NCBI GenBank assembly: GCA_963775015.1
Contig: CAVZHI010000018.1
Coordinates: 53,591 to 117,590, forward strand
Direction of reading: 5' to 3'
Source of the DNA: JAEMQF01 sp963775015
GTDB lineage: Bacteria; Pseudomonadota; Gammaproteobacteria; Burkholderiales; Burkholderiaceae_C
Length of the DNA stretch: 64,000 nt
Under the pieces are notes generated by a model, which ran no database searches, had not been told where the DNA came from, and saw only the letters and a program-made list of their open reading frames with translations. The translations under genes were made by a program, and so were the position numbers. Positions 33,246-42,426 of the stretch are shown one piece after another. How positions within the stretch are numbered: the first letter of the stretch is position 1; each line of letters opens with the position of its first letter.

Positions 33246-34223
33246 ATGCGCATCGCCTTTGCCGGAACGCCCGAGTTCGCGCTCGAATCGTTGCGCGCGA
33301 TCCGCGCCAGCGGCGGCGACGTTGTGCTCGTGCTCACTCAGCCGGATCGGCCCGCCGGGCGAGGCCTGAAGCTGCACGCAAGCCCGGTGAAGGCGGAGGC
33401 GATCGAGCACGGCCTGCGGATCACCCAGCCGCGCGGCCTGCGCCTGGACGGCAAGTTCCACGCCGACGCGCAGCAGGCGCGCGAGGACCTGCTCGAGGCG
33501 CGACCCGACGTCATCGTCGTCGCCGCGTACGGCCTGTTGCTTCCGGCCTGGGTGCTCGAGTTGCCGCGCCTGGGCTGCATCAACGTTCACGCGTCGCTGC
33601 TGCCGCGCTGGCGCGGCGCGGCGCCGATCCAGCGCGCGATCGAAGCCGGTGATGCACAGACCGGCGTCACGATCATGCAAATGAACGAAGGCCTGGACAC
33701 CGGCGACATGCTGCTTTGGCGGGCGCTCGAGATCGAGCGCGACGACACGGCGGGCAGCCTGCTGCGCCGCCTCAGCGAGCTCGGTGCGGATCTGCTGCTG
33801 CAAGCGCTGGACGAGGCGCGCCACGGGCGCCTCGTGCGCACGCCGCAACCGGATGTCGGAATCGCCTACGCGCACAAGATCGACAAGGCCGAAGCGCCGC
33901 TCGACTGGAGCGATACGGCGCCGGTGATCGAGCGCCGCATTCGCGCCTTCGACCCCGCCCCGGGGGCGAGCGCGATCCTCGACGGCGAGACCCTCAAGTG
34001 CTGGCGCGCCGAGTTGCTCAAGATCGCGGGCGCGCCGGGCCAGCCGGGTGAGATCATCGGCCTGCACAGCGCGGGCATTGACGTCGCCTGCGGCAGCGGT
34101 ACGCTGCGCCTCACGGAGCTGCAGCGCAGCGGCGGCAAGCGCCTGCCGGCACAGGCGTTCCTCGCCGGTCGCGCCTTGCACCCGCTGCGAGTGGGCATGC
34201 GTTTCGCGCCGCGAACGAGTTGA
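33246..34223 (+). CDS. fmt: Methionyl-tRNA formyltransferase
   Basis: 325-residue enzyme that transfers a formyl group from 10-formyl-THF to initiator Met-tRNA. It shows MRIAFAGTPEFALESLRAI at the start, DVIVVAAYGLLLP, the active-site block INVHASLLPRWRGAAPIQ (Asn113, His115), GVTIMQMNEGLDTGDML, and a C-terminal tRNA-binding domain (LRLTELQRSGGKRLPAQAFLAG). Typical length. Downstream of def; htpX follows after 73 bases. Confidence 0.97.
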   Translation: MRIAFAGTPEFALESLRAIRASGGDVVLVLTQPDRPAGRGLKLHASPVKAEAIEHGLRITQPRGLRLDGKFHADAQQAREDLLEARPDVIVVAAYGLLLPAWVLELPRLGCINVHASLLPRWRGAAPIQRAIEAGDAQTGVTIMQMNEGLDTGDMLLWRALEIERDDTAGSLLRRLSELGADLLLQALDEARHGRLVRTPQPDVGIAYAHKIDKAEAPLDWSDTAPVIERRIRAFDPAPGASAILDGETLKCWRAELLKIAGAPGQPGEIIGLHSAGIDVACGSGTLRLTELQRSGGKRLPAQAFLAGRALHPLRVGMRFAPRTS

Positions 34224-34296
34224 AATTGGCATCGCCATCCGCATCTTCGCTGCGCCGTCGCTTCGACCCTTGTTTTTTCTTCGAGGAAACCTGCCC

Positions 34297-35151
34297 ATGT
34301 TCAATCTGATGAAAACCGCGATCCTGATGGCCGCCATCACGGCGCTCTTCATGGCCATCGGCTCGGTGCTCGGCGGTCAGCAGGGAATGATGCTGGCGCT
34401 CATCGTCGCGATCGGAATGAACTTCTTCAGCTACTGGTTTTCCGACAAGATGGTGCTGAAGATGTACAACGCGCAGGAGGTCGACGAAACGTCGGCACCG
34501 CAGTTCTACCGCATGGTGCGTGAACTCGCACAGCGCGCCCAGCTGCCGATGCCGCGCGTCTACCTGATCCAGGAAGACGCGCCGAACGCCTTTGCCACCG
34601 GGCGCAATCCGGAGCACGCAGCGGTTGCGGCGACGACCGGAATCCTGCAAGTCCTCAGCGAACGCGAATTGCGCGGCGTGATGGCGCACGAGCTCGCGCA
34701 TGTGAAGCACCGCGACATCCTGATCAGCACGATCAGCGCGACGATGGCCGGCGCGATTTCGATGCTCGCCAACTTCGCGATGTTTTTCGGCGGGCGCAAC
34801 AGCGAGGGCCGCCCGACGAACCCGATCGCCGGAATCCTCGTCATGCTGCTCGCGCCGCTCGCGGCGAGCCTGATCCAGATGGCGATCAGCCGGGCGCGCG
34901 AATTCGAAGCGGATCGCGGCGGCGCCGAGATCTCCGGCGACCCGCAAGCGCTCGCCAGTGCGCTGGAGAAGATCCAGCGTTACGCGCAAGGCATTCCACT
35001 GCAAGCCGCGGAGCGCCACCCCGAGACGGCGCAAATGATGATCATGAACCCGCTATCGGGCGGCGGCCTGCGCGGTTTGTTCTCGACGCACCCGGCGACC
35101 GAAGAGCGCGTCGAGCGCCTGCTCGCGATGGCGCAAGGCGTGACGCGCTGA
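34297..35151 (+). CDS. htpX: Membrane zinc metalloprotease HtpX
   Basis: 284-residue inner-membrane protease of the M48 family that takes part in quality control of membrane proteins with FtsH. Two N-terminal helices are followed by the zinc motif MAHELAHVKHRD (His131, Glu132, His135). Two more hydrophobic segments come next, then SRAREFEADRGGAEISGDP with the third ligand Glu. ATG 34297 lies after CGAGGAAAC. In many betaproteobacteria rsmB follows fmt; here htpX takes that place. Confidence 0.96.
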   Translation: MFNLMKTAILMAAITALFMAIGSVLGGQQGMMLALIVAIGMNFFSYWFSDKMVLKMYNAQEVDETSAPQFYRMVRELAQRAQLPMPRVYLIQEDAPNAFATGRNPEHAAVAATTGILQVLSERELRGVMAHELAHVKHRDILISTISATMAGAISMLANFAMFFGGRNSEGRPTNPIAGILVMLLAPLAASLIQMAISRAREFEADRGGAEISGDPQALASALEKIQRYAQGIPLQAAERHPETAQMMIMNPLSGGGLRGLFSTHPATEERVERLLAMAQGVTR

Positions 35152-35290
35152 TCGCGCGTCGCGTCGGCTGACGCTCGCCGCCGGCGCGCCGCCCAGCCAC
35201 CCGCGGCTGCGAATTTTCTGCGGTGGGTGAAGCGCCTTCGCTGCGCCGAGGTACAGTGGAAATCGGTACCACGCTTCGCACACCCGACCC

Positions 35291-36497
35291 ATGAACGTCA
35301 TCCGCTTCTCCGATCTTGTCGCCTCCGGCCAGGTGGCAGGGCGACGCGTCTTCATCCGCGCCGACCTGAACGTCCCGCTCGACGACGCGGGCCGCATCAC
35401 CGAAGACACCCGGATTCGCGCCTCGGTGGCTTGCATTCAGATGGCGCTCGCCGCCGGCGCCGCGGTGATGGTCACGTCACACCTCGGCCGGCCGACGGAA
35501 GGCCAGCTCACGCCCGCCGATTCGCTGGCGCCCGTCGCGCGGCGCCTCGCCGAGCTGCTGGGCCGCGACGTGCCCTTGCTCGCGAACTGGGTTGACGGTG
35601 TCGACGTTCAGCCCGGACAACTCGTGCTGCTCGAAGAATTGCCGCGGCAACAAGGGCGAGAAGAAGAACGCCGAGGACCTGGCGCGCAAGCTTGCGGCGC
35701 TGTGCGACATCTTCGTTCACGACGCTTTCGGCACCGCGCACCGCGCCGAAGCGAGCACCTACGGCATCGCGCAGTTCGCAAAGGTCGCCTGCGCCGGCCC
35801 GTTGCTCGCGGCCGAGATCGACGCGGTGCAGAAGGCGCTGGCGAACCCGAAACGGCCGCTGATTGCGATCGTCGCGGGCAGCAAAGTCAGCACCAAGCTG
35901 ACGATTCTGCAAAGTCTCGCCGAGAAGGTCGACGGGCTCATCGTCGGCGGCGGCATCGCCAACACCTTCATGCTCGCCAGCGGATTGAAAATCGGCTTGA
36001 GCCTCGCCGAGGCGAGCCTCGTGAACGAGGCGAGAGCTGTGATCGACGCGATGCGCGCGCGCGGCGCTGCGGTGCCGATTCCCGTCGACGTCGTCACCGC
36101 GAAGGCGTTCAAGGCTGACGCCGTGGCGACAGTCAAAGCGGCCGGCGACGTTGCCGCCGACGATCTGATCCTCGACATCGGGCCGAAGACTGCCGCGCTG
36201 CTCGCCGAACAATTGAAGGGCGCAGGAACGATCGTCTGGAACGGGCCGCTCGGCGTGTTCGAGTTCGACGCGTTTTCACGCGGCACCGAGACCGTGGCGC
36301 GGGCGATCGCCGCGTCGAGCGGATTTTCGATCGCCGGTGGCGGCGATACGCTCGCCGCCATCGCCAAGTACGGCATCGAAGACCGCATCGGCTACATCTC
36401 CACGGGCGGCGGCGCGTTCCTCGAATTGCTCGAGGGTAAGCTGCTGCCGGCGTTCGAAATCCTCGGCCGCCGCGCGGCGCAGGCTTCCCCGGGATGA
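35291..36497 (+). CDS. pgk: Phosphoglycerate kinase, with one apparent frameshift
   Basis: Glycolytic enzyme that makes ATP from 1,3-bisphosphoglycerate. From ATG 35291 the frame reads RVFIRADLNVPLDDAGRITEDTRIRAS, VTSHLGRPTEG and LVLLEE, then loses the family pattern. The rest continues in another frame with NCRGNKGEKKNAEDLARKLAALCDIFVHDAFGTAHRAEAST, AGSKVSTKLTIL, VGGGIANTF, WNGPLGVFEF and the GGGDTLAA phosphate-binding loop. Removing one G at about 35636 joins the two (LLEN-CRGNKG). Corrected length is about 401 residues, normal for the family. Because pgk is normally indispensable, a base-calling error is more likely than inactivation. The uncorrected first frame runs on to 36118. Confidence 0.9.
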
Positions 36498-36603
36498 TGT
36501 TGTGCACGCCGCGTTTCGCCCGGCGCAGCGCGGTGAGTTCACAATTCGACCCGATTCGGACGCCGCCTGCGGGTGGCCCACAACAAGACTGACGGAGTTC
36601 GCC

Positions 36604-38034
36604 ATGCCCCGCGCTACCAAGATCGTCGCCACCCTCGGCCCGGCGTCGAGTTCACCCGAAGTGCTGGAGCGCATGATTCGCGCCGGCGTCGACGTCGTGC
36701 GCCTGAACTTCTCGCACGGCACGGCGCAGGATCACATCGCCCGCGCGCAACTCGTGCGTGAAGTCGCTGCGCGCGCCGGCAAGGAAGTTGCGATCATGGC
36801 CGACCTGCAGGGGCCGAAAATTCGCGTCGGCAAGTTCGAAGACGGGAAGACGATTCTCGAGCCGGGGCAGAAGTTCATCCTCGACGCGGCGTGGCGCGAG
36901 CTCGGCAACAACTCCCGCGTCGGACTCGACTACAAAGATCTGCCGCGCGACGTGAAGGCCGGCGACACGCTGCTTCTGAACGACGGCCTGCTCAAGCTCA
37001 CCGTCGACTCGGTGCAAGGCGAGGAGGTGCACACGACCGTCGCCGCCGGCGGCGAGCTGTCGAACAACAAGGGAATCAACCGCGCCGGCGGCGGGCTCAC
37101 CGCGCCGGCGCTGACCGCGAAGGACATGGAAGACATCAAGACGGCGATGAGCTTTCGCGCCGAGTACCTGGCGGTGAGCTTCCCGAAGAACGCGACCGAC
37201 ATGGAAATGGCGCGCCAGCTCGCGAATGTCGCCGGCGAGGGGCAACGGCATCGGCCCGGGCTGATCGCAAAAATCGAGCGCGTCGAGGCGATTCCCGCGC
37301 TCGACGAAATCCTGCGCGCGTCCGACGGCATCATGGTCGCGCGGGGCGACTTGTCGATCGAAGTCGGCAACGCGGCGGTGCCGGCGCTGCAAAAACGCAT
37401 GATCCGCCGCGCGCGCGAATTGGACAAAGTCGTGATCACGGCGACGCAGATGATGGAGTCGATGATCGTGAACCCGGTGCCCACGCGTGCCGAGGTCAGC
37501 GACGTCGCCAACGCCGTTCTCGACGGGACCGACGCCGTGATGCTCAGCGCCGAAACCGCGACCGGCAAATACCCCGTCGAGACGATCCAACAGATGGACG
37601 CGATCTCGCTCGAGGCCGAACGCGCCGACGACGCGACGATCGAAACCGACTTCACGAACAAGCGCTTCGGCCGCATCGACCAGTCGATCGCGATGGGAGC
37701 CCTGTTCACCGCGCACCACCTGGGCTGCAAGGCGATCCTGGCGCTCACCGAATCGGGCTCGACGGCGCTGTGGATGAGCCGGCACAACATCAAGGTGCCG
37801 ATCTACGGCCTGACGTCGCAGCCCGTGTCGCAGCGCAAGATGACGCTTTACCGCAACGTGCGGCCGCTGCTCATGCCGGCGTTTCGCGACCGCGACGAAG
37901 CGCTCGCGAGCGCCGAAGCGCTGCTCGTCGAAAAGGGCGTTCTCAAGTCGGGTGACACCTACGCCATCACCTGCGGCGAACCGATGGGGCACCCGGGCGG
38001 AACGAACATGCTCAAGGTGTGCCGGGTCGCCTGA
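36604..38034 (+). CDS. pyk: Pyruvate kinase
   Basis: 476-residue enzyme converting phosphoenolpyruvate and ADP to pyruvate and ATP. ATG 36604 opens MPRATKIVATLGPASS. It contains VDVVRLNFSHGTAQDH, MADLQGPKIRVG and LIAKIERVEAIPALDEIL with the active-site Lys. MVARGDLSIEVG (Ser where many family members have Gly/Ala), ITATQMMESMI, PTRAEVSDVANAVLDGTDAVMLSAETATGKYP and the C-terminal allosteric domain are also present. It follows pgk by 106 bases and precedes threonine ammonia-lyase by 9 bases, so the last two are probably co-transcribed. Confidence 0.97.
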   Translation: MPRATKIVATLGPASSSPEVLERMIRAGVDVVRLNFSHGTAQDHIARAQLVREVAARAGKEVAIMADLQGPKIRVGKFEDGKTILEPGQKFILDAAWRELGNNSRVGLDYKDLPRDVKAGDTLLLNDGLLKLTVDSVQGEEVHTTVAAGGELSNNKGINRAGGGLTAPALTAKDMEDIKTAMSFRAEYLAVSFPKNATDMEMARQLANVAGEGQRHRPGLIAKIERVEAIPALDEILRASDGIMVARGDLSIEVGNAAVPALQKRMIRRARELDKVVITATQMMESMIVNPVPTRAEVSDVANAVLDGTDAVMLSAETATGKYPVETIQQMDAISLEAERADDATIETDFTNKRFGRIDQSIAMGALFTAHHLGCKAILALTESGSTALWMSRHNIKVPIYGLTSQPVSQRKMTLYRNVRPLLMPAFRDRDEALASAEALLVEKGVLKSGDTYAITCGEPMGHPGGTNMLKVCRVA

Positions 38035-38043
38035 AGGCCACGC

Positions 38044-39255
38044 ATGAGCGGCACGTTGACGTTGGCGGACATCGAGGCGGCGGCGCGCCGCCTCGAGGGC
38101 CAGGTGCTTGAAACGCCGTGCCTGCCGTCTCGAACACTGGGCGAAATGGCCGGCTGCGAAGTCTTCCTCAAGTTCGAAAACCAGCAGTTCACGGCGTCGT
38201 TCAAGGAACGCGGTGCGTTCAACCGGATCGCGATGTTGAGCGAGACCCAGCGCGCCCAGGGCGTGCTCACCGTCTCGGCGGGCAATCACGCCCAGGCGGT
38301 CGCGTACCACACGCAGCGCCTGGGAATTCCGACGACGGTCGTGATGCCGCGCTTTGCTTCGGCAGTGAAGGTCGAGAACACGCGCCGCTTCGGCGCCAAG
38401 GTGGTGCTCGAGGGCGAAACGTTTGACGACGCACGGCGCCACGGCCTTGCGCTGGCCGCCGAGCAGGGCCTGAACGTCGTGCACCCGTTCGACGACCTCG
38501 CCGTCGCCGCGGGCCAGGGAACGATCGCGCTCGAGATGCTCGCGCAGCAACCGACGCTCGACACGTTTCTGGTTCCGGTGGGCGGCGGTGGGCTGATCGG
38601 CGGCATCGCGACCGCCGCGCGGGCGCTGCGCCCGGACGTTCAGGTGATCGGCGTGCAAACGGAACGCTTTCCTTCGGCGTGGAATTCGGTGCACGGCAGC
38701 GACCGCGAGAGCGGCCAGGCGACGATCGCCGACGGCATCGCCGTCAAACATCCCGGCGCCTTGACGCTGCCGATGATCCAGAAGCATGTTGACGACATGC
38801 TGCTCGTCGGCGAAGACGATATCGAACAGGCGATCGTGCTGCTGCTCGAAATCGAAAAGACGGTCGTCGAGGGTGCCGGCGCAGTGGGGCTGGCGGCGCT
38901 GCTGCGGCACGGCGCGCGTTTCGCCGGGCGGCGTGTCGGCGTGGTTCTTTCCGGCGGCAACATCGAACCGCTCGTTCTCGCCGAAATCATCCAGCGCGGC
39001 ATGGTTCGCTCGGCGCGGCTGGCGCGGCTGCGCGTCGACGTTCGCGACGTTCCCGGCGCGCTCGCCGAGGTCACGAGCGCTTTAGGCAAGCTCGGCGCGA
39101 ACATCGACGAAGTGCGGCACCAGCGCGCCTTCAGTTCGCTCTCGGTGGAACGGGTGCAGATCGAATTTGTCGTCCAGACACGCGGCACCGAGCACCTGGA
39201 GCGCATCATCGCGGGGATGTCGGCGTTAGGTTTTGCCTGTCTTCGCGTCACTTGA
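38044..39255 (+). CDS. Threonine ammonia-lyase with ACT domain
   Basis: 403-residue PLP enzyme that deaminates threonine to 2-oxobutanoate, feeding isoleucine synthesis or threonine breakdown. It has the PLP Lys in TASFKERGAFN (Lys54), SAGNHAQAVAYH, the phosphate loop PVGGGGLIGGIA, and EGAGAVGLAALL. The C-terminal ~75 residues form one ACT domain (ARLRVDVRDVPGALAEVTSALGKLGANIDEV). The single ACT-like domain and short length fit the TdcB/short IlvA class rather than the long biosynthetic IlvA. Starts 9 bases after pyk. Confidence 0.93.
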   Translation: MSGTLTLADIEAAARRLEGQVLETPCLPSRTLGEMAGCEVFLKFENQQFTASFKERGAFNRIAMLSETQRAQGVLTVSAGNHAQAVAYHTQRLGIPTTVVMPRFASAVKVENTRRFGAKVVLEGETFDDARRHGLALAAEQGLNVVHPFDDLAVAAGQGTIALEMLAQQPTLDTFLVPVGGGGLIGGIATAARALRPDVQVIGVQTERFPSAWNSVHGSDRESGQATIADGIAVKHPGALTLPMIQKHVDDMLLVGEDDIEQAIVLLLEIEKTVVEGAGAVGLAALLRHGARFAGRRVGVVLSGGNIEPLVLAEIIQRGMVRSARLARLRVDVRDVPGALAEVTSALGKLGANIDEVRHQRAFSSLSVERVQIEFVVQTRGTEHLERIIAGMSALGFACLRVT

Positions 39256-39272
39256 ATCGCACTCGCGCTGGC

Positions 39273-39278
39273 TACAAT
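39273..39278 (+). promoter_or_regulatory. Candidate -10 box TACAAT for fba
   Basis: TACAAT, 40 bases before the fba ATG. TTGAAT at 39252-39257 could serve as -35 at a short 15-base spacing. Confidence 0.4.
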
Positions 39279-39318
39279 TTGCCGGCGTTCATTTCCCACC
39301 ACTTCGCGGAAGACCACC

Positions 39319-40383
39319 ATGCCCATCGTCTCGATGCGTCAACTCCTGGACCATGCCGCCGAAAACGGCTATGGCATTCCCGCGTTCAACGTGAACAACC
39401 TGGAGCAGGTGCAGGCCGTGATGACGGCGGCTGCCGAAGTCGGCGCGCCGGTGATCCTGCAGGCGAGCGCCGGGGCGCGCAAGTACGCCGGCGAGCCCTT
39501 CATCAAGCACCTGATCCAGGCCGCGCTCGAGAGCTGGCCGCAAGTGCCGCTCGTGATGCACCAGGATCATGGCCAGAGCCCTGACGTCTGCGCCGGCGCG
39601 ATCAACCTCGGGTTCAGCTCGGTGATGATGGACGGCTCGCTGCAGGCCGACGGCAAGTCGATCGCGAGTTACGAGTACAACGTCGACGTGACGCGCAAGG
39701 TCGTCGACATGGCGCATCTGCTGGGCGTGACGGTCGAAGGCGAACTCGGTTGCCTGGGCTCGCTCGAGACGATGCGCGGCGACAAGGAAGACGGCCACGG
39801 CACGGAAGCGACGATGACGATGGAGCAGTTGCTCACCGATCCGGAGCAGGCCGCCGACTTCGTGAAGAAGACCCAGCTCGACGCGCTCGCGATCGCGATC
39901 GGCACGAGCCATGGCGCCTACAAGTTCAGCCGCAAGCCCACCGGCGACATCCTGGCGATCCAGCGCATCAAGGAAATCCACCGCCGGATTCCGAACACGC
40001 ACCTCGTGATGCACGGCTCCTCCAGCGTGCCGCAAGACCTGCTCGAGGAAATCCGCCAATACGGCGGCAAGATGAAAGAGACCTACGGCGTGCCGGTTGA
40101 AGAGATCCAGGAAGCGATCAAACACGGCGTGCGCAAGATCAACATCGACACCGACGTTCGCCTGGCGATGACGGGTGCGATCCGCAAGTACATGGCGCAG
40201 AACCCCGACAAGTTCGACCCGCGCGACTACCTGAAACCGGCGCGCGAAGCGGCCAAAGGAATTTGCAAGCAGCGCTACGTGCAGTTCGGTTGCGAAGGCC
40301 AGGCCGGCAAGATCAAGGCACAGCCGCTTACCGCTGTGGCGAAACGCTACGCAACGGGCGAACTCGCGCAGACGGTCGTCTAG
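39319..40383 (+). CDS. fba: Class II fructose-bisphosphate aldolase
   Basis: 354-residue zinc-dependent aldolase of the type common in betaproteobacteria and Calvin-cycle operons (CbbA-like). It has GIPAFNVNNLEQ, VPLVMHQDHGQSPD with zinc-ligand His, FSSVMMDGSL, EGELGCLGSLE, AIGTSHGAYKF with a second His, LVMHGSSSVPQ, and INIDTDVRLAMTGAIR with the Schiff-base-independent active-site Asp. Downstream of threonine ammonia-lyase with its own likely promoter. It converges with the PfkB kinase. Confidence 0.96.
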   Translation: MPIVSMRQLLDHAAENGYGIPAFNVNNLEQVQAVMTAAAEVGAPVILQASAGARKYAGEPFIKHLIQAALESWPQVPLVMHQDHGQSPDVCAGAINLGFSSVMMDGSLQADGKSIASYEYNVDVTRKVVDMAHLLGVTVEGELGCLGSLETMRGDKEDGHGTEATMTMEQLLTDPEQAADFVKKTQLDALAIAIGTSHGAYKFSRKPTGDILAIQRIKEIHRRIPNTHLVMHGSSSVPQDLLEEIRQYGGKMKETYGVPVEEIQEAIKHGVRKINIDTDVRLAMTGAIRKYMAQNPDKFDPRDYLKPAREAAKGICKQRYVQFGCEGQAGKIKAQPLTAVAKRYATGELAQTVV

Positions 40384-40443
40384 TGGGGATCCGGCGCGGC
40401 GCTGGCGCGCGCCGTCAACGCGAGGTCAGGCAAAGCGCGACGA

Positions 40444-41349
40444 TCAAGCGTCGAGTTTGATCCCGTCGAGCTTGTGGTTCTGCCCGCCGCGGCAGGCGAT
40501 CTTCAGCGCGCCGATGCGGTTCCCGAGCGCCGCGCAACGTGCCAGATCCCAGCCGCGCTCCAGGCCGTAGAGCAGCGCGGCGCGAAACGCGTCGCCGCAC
40601 CCTGTGGGGTCCAGCACTTCGCGCGCCGCGACGCCGGCGACAAGCGTCTTCTCGCCGCCTTGCCAGACTTCGCAACCCATCGCAGCGAGCGTCACGACCA
40701 CGCCGCGCAGCTTTCCGCGCGACAGCGACTCGAGCGTGTGCCCGGTGCGCTCGCAGAGCATTCGCGCTTCGTAGTCGTTCATCGCGACCCAGGTCGCCTG
40801 CTCGATGAAGGCGCGCAGCTCGGTCCCGTCGAACATCGGCAACTGCTGACCCGGGTCGAAGATGAACGGCACGTTCAGCGCGGCGAGCTGCGCGGCGTGC
40901 GCCAGCATCGCGTCGCGCCCGTCGGGCGAAATGATCGCGATCTGCAGGTCGGCGCGGCGCGGCACCGAAATCAGGTGCGCCGACTGCATCGCTCCGGGGT
41001 GAAAGGCGGTGATCTGGTTGTTGTCCTGATCCGTGATGATGATCGCCTGCGCCGTGTAGGCGTCGTCGATGCTGCGCACGAACTCGGTGCTCGCGCCCCA
41101 GGATTTCAGCCGCTCGAGGTAACCCTGGCCGTCCTGGCCGAGCGCCGCCATCACGAGCGGCTCACCGCCGAGCAGCGCCAGCGTGTAGGCGATGTTCCCG
41201 GCGCAGCCGCCGAACTCGCGACGCAACGTCGGTACGAGGAACGAGACGTTCAGGATGTGCACCTGCTCGGGCAGGATTTGCTGCGCAAATCGGCCCGGGA
41301 AGGTGGTGATGGTGTCGAACGCGAGTGAACCGCAGATCAATGCCGCCAT
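40444..41349 (-). CDS. PfkB family carbohydrate/nucleoside kinase
   Basis: 301 residues from ATG 41349. It has PfkB-family features: an N-terminal MAALICGSLAFDTI, FGGCAGNIAYTLALLGGEPLVMAALGQDG, and the ATP/catalytic signature DPTGCGDAFRAALLYGLERGWDL with the catalytic Asp. Proteins of this betaproteobacterial type are often annotated as adenosine kinase-like or ribokinase-like; the substrate cannot be fixed from sequence. The longer in-frame extension upstream is read through the neighbouring gene and is discarded. Confidence 0.88.
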   Translation of the reverse strand: MAALICGSLAFDTITTFPGRFAQQILPEQVHILNVSFLVPTLRREFGGCAGNIAYTLALLGGEPLVMAALGQDGQGYLERLKSWGASTEFVRSIDDAYTAQAIIITDQDNNQITAFHPGAMQSAHLISVPRRADLQIAIISPDGRDAMLAHAAQLAALNVPFIFDPGQQLPMFDGTELRAFIEQATWVAMNDYEARMLCERTGHTLESLSRGKLRGVVVTLAAMGCEVWQGGEKTLVAGVAAREVLDPTGCGDAFRAALLYGLERGWDLARCAALGNRIGALKIACRGGQNHKLDGIKLDA

Positions 41350-41390
41350 GAAGGCTCCGAAAGAAGAAAGGTGAAAGGGGACGCGACGGG

Positions 41391-42419
41391 TCAGGGGTAG
41401 AAAATCTCGACCGTGTAGCCGGTGACGAGTGGCGTCCCGGCGGCGAGCAGGAGTTGCAGGTTCGCCTCGCCTTCGGCGGCGAGCACCGGCTTGGGCACGC
41501 GGAAGTCCTGCGGCGACAGGGCTTTGCGCACGAGCAGGGCACCGCCGGCGTCGGTCAGCGTGAGCTCGATCCAGGGCATCGCGAGCAGCGTCGTGCTGCG
41601 GTTGCGCAGCACGACGGAGAGGCGGAACTGGTCCACGCCGGCGATGCGCGTGAAGCCCGAACTTTCCAGGCCGATGTCGTCGATTCGGCGCGGCGGATCG
41701 ATCGAACACGACGCGAGTTCGCACCACTGGGCGAACCACGGCAGCGTGTCCGGCCAGCGCGCGGCGATGCCATGGCGCCAGTGGTGCGCGGTCTGCAGCG
41801 TCAGCGCCGCCAGCAGCACGAGCAAGGCGAGCGACAGGAGCACGCGCACGCCGGGCCGGTTCCAGCGCGCGGCCCGGTCGGCGCGGCGCAGGAACTCCGG
41901 CGCTCCCGATGCGGTGTCTTGAGGCAGCGGTGCGCTGTCTTCGTACGGCAGGCCCGATTCGATGGGCCGTGACAGCGATTCGTCGTCGGTTTGCAGCCCG
42001 GTGTCAGCACGGTAGTCGCCGAATCCGGTCGAGTCGATCGACGTGAAGCGGCTGCTTGGCGCCACAGCGCCGCCATGGCGCTCGGGAAACAGCTCGCTGT
42101 CGAGTCGATCGACGAGCGAAGTCTCTTCGCGCGGCGCGGCCGCTGCGCCGGCGCGCGCTCCCGGTGCTGCGCGTGGCGTGGCCACGGGTTCCTTCGGCCA
42201 CGCGGCGACGGGCGTTGTCTTGCTGCTCGCGACTCTCTCGTCGAGTTCGCCCGCCAAGCTGCCCGGTGCCGTGTCGCGGTCCAGGTCAAACAAGCCTTCG
42301 AGCGCGTTGAAGACCTCATCGCAGCGCCCGCAGCGCACCCAGCCTTCGGATATCTTGAGCTGGTCCTGGACGACGCGGAACACCGTGCCGCATGCCGTGC
42401 AAGTGGTCGCCAGACTCAT
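41391..42419 (-). CDS. Zinc-ribbon and DUF3426 membrane protein
   Basis: 342-residue protein. An N-terminal MJ0042-type zinc ribbon (CTACGTVFRV...WVRCGRCDEVFNA) has two CxxC pairs. It is followed by a long low-complexity acidic linker, one membrane helix near residues 185-205 (VLLSLALLVLLAALTL), and a C-terminal DUF3426 domain (FTRIAGVDQFRLSVVLRNRS, PWIELTLTDAGGALLVRKALSPQDF). It starts 7 bases after prmA ends, in the accB-accC-prmA order seen in many betaproteobacteria. Function unknown; the DUF3426 domain should lie in the periplasm. Confidence 0.9.
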   Translation of the reverse strand: MSLATTCTACGTVFRVVQDQLKISEGWVRCGRCDEVFNALEGLFDLDRDTAPGSLAGELDERVASSKTTPVAAWPKEPVATPRAAPGARAGAAAAPREETSLVDRLDSELFPERHGGAVAPSSRFTSIDSTGFGDYRADTGLQTDDESLSRPIESGLPYEDSAPLPQDTASGAPEFLRRADRAARWNRPGVRVLLSLALLVLLAALTLQTAHHWRHGIAARWPDTLPWFAQWCELASCSIDPPRRIDDIGLESSGFTRIAGVDQFRLSVVLRNRSTTLLAMPWIELTLTDAGGALLVRKALSPQDFRVPKPVLAAEGEANLQLLLAAGTPLVTGYTVEIFYP

Positions 42420-42426
42420 GCGACGA

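Noticed and set aside
35291..36497. pgk as a true pseudogene
   Set aside because: Only one base is out of place, all catalytic motifs are intact on both sides, and three other genes show the same kind of single-base insertion; error is the simpler explanation.
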